A stretch of DNA of 10,538 nt from positions 3,938-14,475 of the forward strand of contig DOZQ01000139.1 in NCBI GenBank assembly GCA_003517915.1. Reading direction: 5' to 3'. Below, piece by piece: positions 1 through 5,615 of this stretch. Made by a program: the position numbers and the translations under genes. The stretch's first letter is position 1, and every line of letters begins with the position of its first letter. Below the pieces are notes generated by a model. That model worked only from the letters and a program-made list of their open reading frames with translations, searched no databases and was not told the DNA's origin. This DNA comes from Oscillospiraceae bacterium. GTDB lineage: Bacteria; Bacillota; Clostridia; Oscillospirales; Acutalibacteraceae.

Positions 1-1946
1 CAATAAAGCGCCCCGTCGGCATTAAGCACCCCCACCAGCGTCACCCCGGGGAAATCCAGCCCCTTGGCGACCATCTGCGTGCCGAGCATTATATTATATT
101 CACCGGCGGCAAAGGCGGCGAATTTCCGCTCGTGCGCAAATCTTGAAAGGGTCGTGTCAGCGTCCATCCTGAGGATTTTCGCCTGCGGGAACAGGCCTTC
201 AAGCTCCTGCTGGGCGCGCTGGGTGCCGCAGCCCGCGTATTTTATGTGCCCGCCGCCGCATTCGGGGCAGCTTTCGGGCAGAGGCCTCGAAAATCCGCAG
301 TAGTGACAGAGCAGCCTGCCGTTTGCCGAATGGTAGGTAAGCGAGATACTGCACTGCGGGCAGGTCATGACATGTCCGCAGGATCGGCAGGAAACAAAGG
401 TATTGTGCCCGCGACGGTTGAGCAGTAAAATCGCCTGCTTTCCGTCCTTCAGCACACCCGACAGGCTTTCGGTCAAAGTGGCGGAAAATACGCCGGTGTT
501 GCCGCGCATTATTTCCTCGCGCATGTCTGCCGTGATAACGCGGGGCAGTCTGGCTCCCCCGTACCGCTTTGACAGGATTACGAGCTGGCAGCGGCCTGTT
601 TTCGCCGCGCTGTAGGTTCCTATACCCGGCGTCGCGGAGGCTAAAAGCAACATCCCTCCGTGAAACGCGGCGCGGAAGCGCGCGACCTCCCCCGCGTGAA
701 AACGCGGCGACGCTTCGGATTTATAGGTGTGCTCCTGCTCCTCGTCCATTATTATAAGCCCTAAATTATCGCAGGGCGCAAAGACTGCCGAGCGGGTACC
801 GACCGCGATGACCGCCTCCCCGCTTTTCATCCGCTTCCATTCGTCCACGCGCTGCCCGAGCGACATCGCGCTGTGAAACACCGCCACCCTCCCGCCGTAG
901 CGTGCGTAAAAAAGCGACAGTGTCTGCGGGGTCAGCGCGATCTCCGGCACCATGACTATAACCGAACGCCGGTCTTTTATCACATGGTCGATAAGACGCA
1001 AGAACACCTGTGTCTTGCCGCTGCCGGTCACGCCGTAAAGCAGCGACACCCCACCGTTCTTTTTTTCGTAGAGGGAAAGCAGGCTTTCGTAAGCCCCGCT
1101 CTGTTCCCCGGTCAACACCGTATCCGCCGTATTCTCCGGCGGCGTAATATCATAAGGCCTGCGGTAGACCTCACTTTCAAAATATTCAATAATCCCCTTT
1201 TTGTGCAGCGTGTCCGGCACGGCACGGGTCACACCCGCAAAATAGATGAGTTCCTTCACCGAGGCGCTTCCGGCGTCCCTCAGCAGGTTTATCACGGATT
1301 TTTGCTTGTCGGTAAGCCCCTGCTCCTCCTCGGGATCATAGTCCTCCTTAAGCCTCGCCATCTGCACCGTCGCGTCCCCGACGCGGCGCACCGCGCCGTC
1401 CAGCCTTTCGACAAGACCCTTTTTACACAGCCGTTCGGGCATATCGTCCGCTTCGTCCAGCCCCATTATTTCCATGAGCCTGTCCCGACTGACCGCCACC
1501 CGGCTTTTCATAAGCCATGAAAGCATACGGCGCTCGTCAGCGCTCAGCGCGGGATTCTCCGCCGCGCTCTCGTCCGCAGTTTCGGCTATGCGGTAAGAAA
1601 CCTCCATGCGCAGGCTGATACCGGCTGGCAGCATGGCTCTGTAAGCGTCAAAAAGAGTACAGAAGGTATGCTCCTTTAACCAAATGCCCAGCTTTATCAT
1701 CTCACCGCTTAGCACCGGACTTTTGTCCAGCACCTCGGATATCGGCTTGAGCTTTAATATATCCTCTCCCGGGCCGAGCGACATAATAACGCCCTGCCGC
1801 TTGCGGTTTCCCTTTCCGAACGGTGCCAAAACCCTGCATCCGGGCCGAGCCGTCGGCACAAGCGGTTCAGGGACAAGATAGTCATATGGCTTGTCAAAAT
1901 GAAAAGCTGTCTCGGCAACCGCTACTTGCGCGACGACAGTTTTCAT
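1..1946 (-). CDS. priA: Primosomal protein N' (PriA), replication-restart helicase, C-terminus outside window
   Basis: PriA is a 3'-to-5' superfamily 2 DNA helicase that recognises stalled forks and reloads the replicative helicase. The frame is open from ATG at 1946 to the window edge, giving 648 codons; full-length PriA is usually 720-830 residues, so roughly the last 100-150 are missing. The N-terminus fits the PriA DNA-binding domain (FDKPYDYLVP, near residue 17). Helicase motifs are in frame: Walker A GVTGSGKT at residues 305-312, Walker B MDEEQEH at about 400-406 (family usually DEEH), and SATP of motif III. Eight zinc-binding cysteines lie at residues 520, 523, 529, 532, 547, 550, 560 and 563, followed by the GCGTQ motif. 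The visible end reads VGVLNADGALY, the expected start of the last conserved block. An AGGGGTGG ribosome site (about 1952-1959) precedes ATG 1946. It is the last visible gene of the remA-gmk-rpoZ-priA run. Identification is secure. Confidence 0.96.
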   Translation of the reverse strand, partial: MKTVVAQVAVAETAFHFDKPYDYLVPEPLVPTARPGCRVLAPFGKGNRKRQGVIMSLGPGEDILKLKPISEVLDKSPVLSGEMIKLGIWLKEHTFCTLFDAYRAMLPAGISLRMEVSYRIAETADESAAENPALSADERRMLSWLMKSRVAVSRDRLMEIMGLDEADDMPERLCKKGLVERLDGAVRRVGDATVQMARLKEDYDPEEEQGLTDKQKSVINLLRDAGSASVKELIYFAGVTRAVPDTLHKKGIIEYFESEVYRRPYDITPPENTADTVLTGEQSGAYESLLSLYEKKNGGVSLLYGVTGSGKTQVFLRLIDHVIKDRRSVIVMVPEIALTPQTLSLFYARYGGRVAVFHSAMSLGQRVDEWKRMKSGEAVIAVGTRSAVFAPCDNLGLIIMDEEQEHTYKSEASPRFHAGEVARFRAAFHGGMLLLASATPGIGTYSAAKTGRCQLVILSKRYGGARLPRVITADMREEIMRGNTGVFSATLTESLSGVLKDGKQAILLLNRRGHNTFVSCRSCGHVMTCPQCSISLTYHSANGRLLCHYCGFSRPLPESCPECGGGHIKYAGCGTQRAQQELEGLFPQAKILRMDADTTLSRFAHERKFAAFAAGEYNIMLGTQMVAKGLDFPGVTLVGVLNADGALY

Positions 1947-1964
1947 GACAAGCCACCCCTAATA

Positions 1965-2168
1965 TTAATATATGCGCCGATACTGTTCTTCTCCGGCGCC
2001 AGCCTTAACCAGATCATACAGCGCCAGATCCACCGGCTTTTCGGTGGGCGCGTCGGTATCCCCGGCCATTTGATCGGCGATTTTGCGCGCGTGGCGTGCG
2101 ACGTCTATCACCAGCTGATAGCGGCTGTCATACATTTTGAGAAGTTTGCCAATTGACGGATTGAGCAT
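1965..2168 (-). CDS. rpoZ: DNA-directed RNA polymerase omega subunit
   Basis: The omega subunit is a small RNA polymerase component that helps fold and assemble beta'. The product is 67 residues, the same length as the B. subtilis protein. It begins [10 protein letters not shown] and carries the core signature [17 protein letters not shown] at residues 14-30, corresponding to the family pattern D-S-[RK]-Y-x-L-V-x-x-x-A-R-x-A-R. The C-terminal part (about 45-56, KPVDLALYDLVK) matches the family's K-P-[VL]-x-x-A-L-x-E-[IL] segment. A GGGAG site ends 9 bases before ATG 2168. The start lies inside the end of gmk, overlapping by 41 bases, and priA begins 18 bases after its stop, so it is embedded in the operon. 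The gmk-rpoZ-priA order is standard in Firmicutes. Confidence 0.95.
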   Translation of the reverse strand: MLNPSIGKLLKMYDSRYQLVIDVARHARKIADQMAGDTDAPTEKPVDLALYDLVKAGAGEEQYRRIY

Positions 2169-2772
2169 CCTTTAGCACTCCCTTCACTGTTTCGGTCATA
2201 TTTTCAGCGCGGCAGCCCTGCGCTTCAACAACGCATTCAAGCTGGCGCACGGCATTTTGCAGCCGGTCATTTATAATTATATAATCGTAAGAGCCTGCGC
2301 ATTCCATCTCCCTGAGTGCCTCGAGCAGGCGCTTTTGCGCGGTTTCTTCATCCTCGGTGCGCCGCCCGGCCAGCCGTTCCCCAAGCTCCCGCATGGACGG
2401 CGGCATTACAAAAATGCTCACCGCATCCGGCAGCTTTTTTTTGACATGCCCGGCACCATTTACATCAATTTCCAATATGACATCGGCTCCGCTTTGCAGC
2501 CAGGCTTCCACCTGAGCGCGCGGAGTACCGTAGTAGTTTCCTAAATAAGTATTATACTCTAAAAACTCACCGTTATCAAGCATTCTTAGGAATTCGTCCT
2601 TGGTGATGAAATTATAATGCGAACCGTTTAGCTCGCCCGGTCTCGGCGCTCTTGTTACCGACGAGACAGAAAGCTTTATTTCGGGGCGTTTTTCCATAAG
2701 AGCTTTTATCAGCGTATCCTTGCCCGAGCCCGAGGGACCCGAAATTATAAAAACCTGCCCGGGTTTATTCAT
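2128..2772 (-). CDS. gmk: Guanylate kinase
   Basis: Guanylate kinase phosphorylates GMP to GDP with ATP, a step in purine salvage and GTP/dGTP supply, in the cytosol. The 214-residue product has a P-loop GPSGSGKDT (residues 12-20), the GMP-binding segment [13 protein letters not shown] (about 36-48; many family members read SVSxTTRxPRxGE, so the first Thr is Val here), HYNFIT, EFLEYN, YYGTP and the lid/RR region [10 protein letters not shown] (about 133-142). Length is normal for bacterial Gmk (200-215). Its ATG overlaps the remA stop by 8 bases (ATGAATAA). The ribosome site GAGGAGGAG (about 2783-2792) lies within the codons for the acidic tail of RemA, indicating translational coupling. The last 41 bases overlap rpoZ. 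In Bacillus and Clostridia this gene sits directly after remA, as here. Confidence 0.97.
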   Translation of the reverse strand: MNKPGQVFIISGPSGSGKDTLIKALMEKRPEIKLSVSSVTRAPRPGELNGSHYNFITKDEFLRMLDNGEFLEYNTYLGNYYGTPRAQVEAWLQSGADVILEIDVNGAGHVKKKLPDAVSIFVMPPSMRELGERLAGRRTEDEETAQKRLLEALREMECAGSYDYIIINDRLQNAVRQLECVVEAQGCRAENMTETVKGVLKDAQSVNWQTSQNV

Positions 2773-3043
2773 CGTCCAAAAGCTCCTCCTCGCATTCGGT
2801 TTCCTCCCCGCCCTGCGCGAGCCGGTTCGCCACCGTTTCGGACTGCAGATAGGTCAGCACTATATGGTCGCTGTCGGTGACTATAACAGCGCGGGTGCGC
2901 CTGCCGTGCGTCGCGTCTATCAGCATGCCGTTTTCCTTGGCTTCCTGAATAATGCGCTTTATAGGCGCCGACTCCGGGCTGACAATAGCCACCAAGCGGG
3001 ATGCCGACACCATATTCCCGAATCCAATGTTTATAAGCTTCAT
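2765..3043 (-). CDS. remA: RemA family extracellular-matrix regulatory protein (DUF370)
   Basis: RemA is a small DNA-binding protein that activates biofilm-matrix and osmoprotection genes in B. subtilis; other Firmicutes carry orthologues whose targets are less known. The 92-residue product reads [20 protein letters not shown] and contains the very conserved block [14 protein letters not shown], then [13 protein letters not shown] (arginines thought to contact DNA), then [19 protein letters not shown] Glu/Asp-rich tail (EEELLDDE at the end) extends a little past the usual C-terminus, and its codons carry the ribosome site for gmk. I chose ATG 3043 because GGAG at 3050-3053 is 6 bases upstream; the GTG codon directly before it (3046) would leave only 3. 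The gene is separated from yicC by about 330 structured bases, unlike its tight packing with gmk downstream. Identification is secure; the regulatory role in this organism is inferred. Confidence 0.95.
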   Translation of the reverse strand: MKLINIGFGNMVSASRLVAIVSPESAPIKRIIQEAKENGMLIDATHGRRTRAVIVTDSDHIVLTYLQSETVANRLAQGGEETECEEELLDDE

Positions 3044-3112
3044 CACGGTCTCCGTTCCGCCGCGCTGTGCGGCCTTATCTGGCGGGGATATCGAGGATAT
3101 TAGGTAAGCTAT

Positions 3113-3167
3113 GATTAAAAATACGAAAACATGTGTTTCGTGCAGGGAACGACCCCCGTGTCGTTCC
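3113..3167 (-). terminator. Possible intrinsic terminator (tandem hairpins then T-run) upstream of remA
   Basis: On the minus strand an 8-pair hairpin (3160-3167 with 3146-3153, loop of 6) is followed at once by a second hairpin (ACGAAA at 3141-3136 with TTTCGT at 3128-3123) and then ATTTTTAA. The second stem is short and AT-rich, so termination could be partial. If active, it would reduce read-through from yicC into remA-gmk-rpoZ-priA or define the 3' end of a small RNA made from this spacer. Confidence 0.35.
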
Positions 3168-3207
3168 GCCGATATTTACCGGCTGCTCCGGGGCGACGCG
3201 CCCGGCG

Positions 3208-3238
3208 TTTTTTCGGGTTCGGGCGCTCGGCGCTCTAT
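3208..3238. repeat. 31-base direct repeat, copy A
   Basis: It matches positions 3350-3380 at 28 of 31 bases by eye. The shared core GGGCGCTCGGCGCT is preceded by a T-run and a CGGG(T/C)TC block. The bases on either side of the two copies are not alike, so only this segment is repeated. The core contains GCGC-CGA-GCGC (read on the minus strand), able to form a tiny hairpin. Confidence 0.75.
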
Positions 3239-3292
3239 CAGGCACGCCTCGTTCGCCCTCCCTCCTCCGAAAAAAGTTCCTCCGGCTCTGAC

Positions 3293-3343
3293 AATCGCCT
3301 GATTTGGATTCCCCCCAAATCTCTTTAGGCGATTCTTTCGCCT
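3293..3343 (-). promoter_or_regulatory. Mutually exclusive hairpins in the yicC-remA spacer
   Basis: Bases 3293-3300 (AATCGCCT) pair perfectly with 3327-3334 (AGGCGATT). Inside that, 3301-3307 (GATTTGG) pair with 3315-3321 (CCAAATC), giving 15 base pairs around a 7-base loop with a 5-base bulge. The segment 3327-3332 can instead pair with 3338-3343 (TCGCCT) in a 6-pair, 5-base-loop hairpin. The shared strand means only one form can exist at a time. The layout resembles an attenuator or switch, but no T-run follows either hairpin, so a terminator function is not shown here. Confidence 0.45.
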
Positions 3344-3349
3344 CCGTCA

Positions 3350-3380
3350 TTTTTCCGGGCTCGGGCGCTCGGCGCTTTAT
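3350..3380. repeat. 31-base direct repeat, copy B, ending on the yicC stop codon
   Basis: Second copy of the repeat at 3208-3238 with three mismatches. It spans the yicC TAA stop (3377-3379), so one boundary of the repeated or inserted material coincides with the end of that gene. This suggests that a repeat element landed at, or grew from, the end of yicC, though chance placement cannot be excluded from one window. Confidence 0.75.
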
Positions 3381-4264
3381 TCTATATTCTGTACCTGCTC
3401 ACGGATTTTTTCAATCTCCGATTTTATATCCACGACCCTGCCCGCAAGCTCGGCGTCCTGTGCCTTCGAACCTATGGTATTGGCCTCGCGGTTCATCTCC
3501 TGCACTAGAAAATCCAGCTTGCGCCCGACCGGTTCTTCCGCCTCGAGCATTGTCCGCATCTGGCCGATATGACTGCGCAGCCGCACGGTTTCTTCAGATA
3601 CGGCAATTTTGTCGGCAAAAATCGCCGTTTCGGCAAGCAGTCTTTGTTCGTCAAACTGTACGTTCTCAAGCAGTTCACGCATTCGCTCCTCAAGCTTGGC
3701 GCGGTACTCCAGCACAGTCTGGGGCGAGCGCTCCTCGACATAATCCACATGAGCCAAGATTGTCCGCATACGGTCATCTATGTCTTTTTTCAGCCGTTCA
3801 CCCTCTGTCAGGCGCATGTCCACAAGCGATTCGCAGGCTTCTCTCAGCACCGGCTCCACCGCCTGCCACACCGCCTGCTCGTCCTCGATTTCCCTTCTCA
3901 GCGACAGAACGTCCGGATATCTCGCCAAATCATGCGCGGTGACATTGTTTGCCACGCCGCATTCCCGCGCTATGCGCTCGAGCGCGTCGAAATAATCCTT
4001 TGCGAGCGACGCGTTGACCTTTACCGCGCCGGACTCCGATTCGACTATGTCAATGTTGAGATAGACGTCGACCTTGCCTCTAGAAATCGAGCCCTGCAAA
4101 AAGGCTTTGATTTTATCCTCAAGAAAGGAGTATATTCGCGGCATTCTCGCGGAAAATTCAAAATAGCGGTGGTTGACCGATTTAATTTCCATCGTGACGT
4201 CCATGCCGCTGTGGCTGCCCTCGGCCCGGCCGTAACCAGTCATGCTTTTCAAACAGACATTCAT
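3377..4264 (-). CDS. yicC: YicC/YloC-family endoribonuclease
   Basis: YicC/YloC proteins are endoribonucleases linked to RNA turnover and stationary-phase survival in E. coli and B. subtilis. The roughly 295-residue product has the normal length. It carries the N-terminal signature LKSMTGYGRAE, then EIKSVNHRYFEFSARMPR, ISRGKVDVYLNI, and the C-terminal DUF1732 block with EEPVGRKLDFLVQEMNREANTIGSKA and a final KSEIEKIREQVQNIE, the expected family ending. The middle (about residues 150-215) is helical and charged. The start is uncertain: GTG 4267 and ATG 4264 are adjacent to a GAAAGG motif and too close to it, while TTG 4252 would give MKSMTGYGRAE, closer to the usual family N-terminus. The gene is first in the minus-strand operon, with a sigma-A promoter at 4368-4397, and is followed by an unusually long spacer before remA. 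Confidence 0.95.
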   Translation of the reverse strand: MNVCLKSMTGYGRAEGSHSGMDVTMEIKSVNHRYFEFSARMPRIYSFLEDKIKAFLQGSISRGKVDVYLNIDIVESESGAVKVNASLAKDYFDALERIARECGVANNVTAHDLARYPDVLSLRREIEDEQAVWQAVEPVLREACESLVDMRLTEGERLKKDIDDRMRTILAHVDYVEERSPQTVLEYRAKLEERMRELLENVQFDEQRLLAETAIFADKIAVSEETVRLRSHIGQMRTMLEAEEPVGRKLDFLVQEMNREANTIGSKAQDAELAGRVVDIKSEIEKIREQVQNIE

Positions 4265-4283
4265 CACCTTTCAAGTCGTCGGG

Positions 4284-4341
4284 ATATTACTCCGGCAAAT
4301 TGGCACTTCAAATTTCCTACATTTAAGTATCGGAGTAATAT
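4284..4341. repeat. Operator-like inverted repeat pair (motif CGGARTAATAT, sites 1 and 2)
   Basis: ATATTACTCCG at 4284-4294 is the exact reverse complement of CGGAGTAATAT at 4331-4341, with 36 bases between. The same motif, with A in place of G, recurs at 4467-4477, 4490-4500 and 4501-4511. This pair lies in the yicC leader, downstream of its predicted promoter, so it could be a protein-binding site or, in RNA, an 11-pair stem with a large loop. Confidence 0.6.
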
Positions 4342-4367
4342 AATTAGTATCACTTTCAGATTATATT

Positions 4368-4397
4368 ATAATACCAAAAAGTGACTCCTTTTGTCAA
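4368..4397 (-). promoter_or_regulatory. Sigma-A promoter for yicC and the minus-strand operon
   Basis: On the minus strand a consensus -35 TTGACA (4397-4392) is followed after 18 bases by TATTAT (4373-4368); an overlapping TATAAT (4370-4365) would give a 21-base spacing. The implied start near 4361 leaves a leader of about 95 bases before yicC, which contains an inverted pair of the CGGARTAATAT motif (4284-4294 and 4331-4341). Confidence 0.65.
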
Positions 4398-4441
4398 TGG
4401 GGAGCACGCGCATTTTCATGGCAAAGATGCGTGAAGTTTTG

Positions 4442-4470
4442 TTGCATTTAACAGGCGTCTGTGGTAATAT
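4442..4470 (+). promoter_or_regulatory. Sigma-A promoter for the racemase-like/decarboxylase operon
   Basis: TTGCAT (4442-4447), 17 bases, then TAATAT (4465-4470), preceded by a TGTGG stretch. Transcription would begin near 4477, giving a leader of about 90 bases before ATG 4569. The -10 box is part of the motif site at 4467-4477, so a protein bound there would block RNA polymerase. Confidence 0.65.
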
Positions 4471-4513
4471 TATTCCGATATCAAAATGCCGGAATAATGC
4501 TGGAATAATATTA
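4465..4513. repeat. Operator-like cluster (motif CGGARTAATAT, sites 3, 4 and 5)
   Basis: Site 3 (ATATTATTCCG, 4467-4477) is inverted relative to site 4 (CGGAATAATGC, 4490-4500) and site 5 (TGGAATAATAT, 4501-4511). Sites 4 and 5 are direct repeats exactly 11 bases apart, one helical turn. Site 3 with flanking bases (4465-4476) pairs perfectly with 4502-4513 over 12 bases, or with 4490-4498 over 9. The cluster covers the -10 box and start point of the plus-strand promoter, the usual place for a repressor operator. The cognate regulator is not in this window. Confidence 0.6.
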
Positions 4514-4568
4514 GTTTCCAACATATTTTTTAGAAATTCTCAATGATAAATCCCCGGGAGGCGCGGAC

Positions 4569-5615
4569 ATGACCGGATATATGGTACAGACCGAACGGAT
4601 TTTAGACAATTTCAGACTTATTAAAAAACGGGTGGGCAAAACCCTTATCATCCCGGTGCTCGCCGGCAACGCGTTCGGTCTGGGCGACGTCGCGGTCGCG
4701 CGTATGCTGGCCGAGGCGGAGGGTATACGGCTGTTCGCCGTTTCCCGGCTGGAGGAAGCCGAGCGGCTTAAAAGCTCCCTTCACGGCATCGACGTGCTGC
4801 TTACCACGCCTTACACAACCGAGCAGGATCTTGAAAAGATAATCCGCGCGGACATAATCTCGTCGGTCGGCACCAACGAAACCGCCGTGCGCCTTTCCGG
4901 CATAGCCGCGCGCATGGGGCGAAAGGCAAGGGTTCATCTCAAGTTTGACACCGGCTGCGGCAGAACCGGCTATCTGCCGGAGGACGCGACAAAGGCGGCG
5001 CAGACGCTTAAATTCCTTGACGCGCTGGCCATAGAGGGCACCTACACCGATCTTTTGGGAGTAAAAAAAGAAAAGAAAGCCCGTATCCAGTATGAACGCT
5101 TTCAGCAGATTCTGCGCAGTTTTTCCAGAGAGGGACTGCCCTATGGCATGACGCACATAGTTTCCACCGGCGGGGCAATGCTCTTCCCATGGGCCAAAAT
5201 GGACGCGGTGCGGGTCGGTGAGGGACTCACCGGGCGGCTTGAAATCGCGGATAAATGGGGCTTTAAAAAGGTCGGGCGGCTGGTTTCCTATGTGTCGGAT
5301 ATCCGCTGGGTACCCGCCGGACACACTGTTTCGGAAAACGGGGCTGTGCGCATACGCAAAGCCACTAAAATCGCGGCGGTGCCGGTCGGATATGCCGACG
5401 GACTGTTTGTCGGTCGCAAACGCGGCTTCGCGCTTTACGGCAGAAGAAAAGCCTTTTGTGAAATTGCGGGCAAGCGCGCGCAGATAATAGGCCAGCCCGG
5501 CTATACCACCACCATCATCGACGTCACCGACATCGAGTGTACTCCGGGAGATATGGCGTCGTTTGACGTCAGCCCGTTTTACGTAAATCCAAGTGTGAGG
5601 CGGGACTATGTCTGA
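4569..5615 (+). CDS. Alanine racemase-fold protein lacking the PLP lysine (probable pseudoenzyme)
   Basis: The 348-residue product follows the alanine racemase (Alr, fold type III) layout from end to end: KFDTGCGRTGY (residues 125-135), QYERF, THIVSTGG, VRVGEGLTGR (from 214), VPVGYADG with the second catalytic Tyr at 275, and a C-terminal ending in DVTDIE...PGD. The motif that normally reads V-K-A-[ND]-A-Y-G-H-G is LAGNAFGLG at residues 31-39, so the PLP-binding lysine is Ala32. The usual C-M-D segment of the C-terminal domain is replaced by G-Y-T, and the family THFA histidine by Asp (GTYTDLL). Flanking motifs are in frame, so this is not a frameshift. I infer it cannot form the normal internal aldimine and is a non-catalytic or repurposed homologue. 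GGGAGG at 4556-4561 sets ATG 4569; its stop overlaps the next start by 8 bases, implying coupled translation with the decarboxylase. Confidence 0.82.
   Translation: MTGYMVQTERILDNFRLIKKRVGKTLIIPVLAGNAFGLGDVAVARMLAEAEGIRLFAVSRLEEAERLKSSLHGIDVLLTTPYTTEQDLEKIIRADIISSVGTNETAVRLSGIAARMGRKARVHLKFDTGCGRTGYLPEDATKAAQTLKFLDALAIEGTYTDLLGVKKEKKARIQYERFQQILRSFSREGLPYGMTHIVSTGGAMLFPWAKMDAVRVGEGLTGRLEIADKWGFKKVGRLVSYVSDIRWVPAGHTVSENGAVRIRKATKIAAVPVGYADGLFVGRKRGFALYGRRKAFCEIAGKRAQIIGQPGYTTTIIDVTDIECTPGDMASFDVSPFYVNPSVRRDYV

Larger units (their letters stand above)
3047..3376 (-). other. Structured, repeat-bearing spacer between yicC and remA (no convincing gene)
   Basis: This 330-base stretch lies between two genes of the same operon that normally sit close together. 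It is dense in inverted repeats and carries a 31-base direct repeat, one copy of which ends on the yicC stop codon. A minus-strand open frame of 91 codons (ATG 3350 to 3075) exists, but it lacks a good ribosome site, its predicted protein is Arg/Pro/Ser/Gly-rich without a recognisable fold, and it is built from the hairpins and repeat, so I do not call it a gene. Candidates are a dispersed repeat element, a processed or attenuating RNA leader for remA, or a small RNA. The hairpins and repeats are listed separately. Confidence 0.5.

Noticed and set aside
873..1520. Plus-strand open frame of 215 codons
   Set aside because: Lies wholly antisense to the helicase region of priA, which has clear in-frame motifs; its product is His/Arg-rich and without a recognisable domain.
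3075..3350. Minus-strand open frame of 91 codons in the yicC-remA spacer
   Set aside because: Weak ribosome site, Arg/Pro/Ser/Gly-rich product with no fold, composed of hairpins and the 31-base repeat; a chance frame in GC-rich structured DNA is more likely.
3304..4384. Long plus-strand open frames opposite yicC
   Set aside because: Antisense shadows of yicC, whose family motifs are unambiguous on the minus strand; no ribosome sites and odd amino-acid composition.
4659..4690. Loss of the PLP lysine through a local frameshift or misread base
   Set aside because: Residues on both sides (IIPV before, NAFGLG after) stay in the same frame and align with the family, and Lys to Ala needs more than one base change (AAA/AAG to GCC).
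4602..5324. Minus-strand open frame of 240 codons opposite the racemase-like gene
   Set aside because: The plus-strand frame has a ribosome site and Alr motifs throughout; the minus-strand product has no family features.
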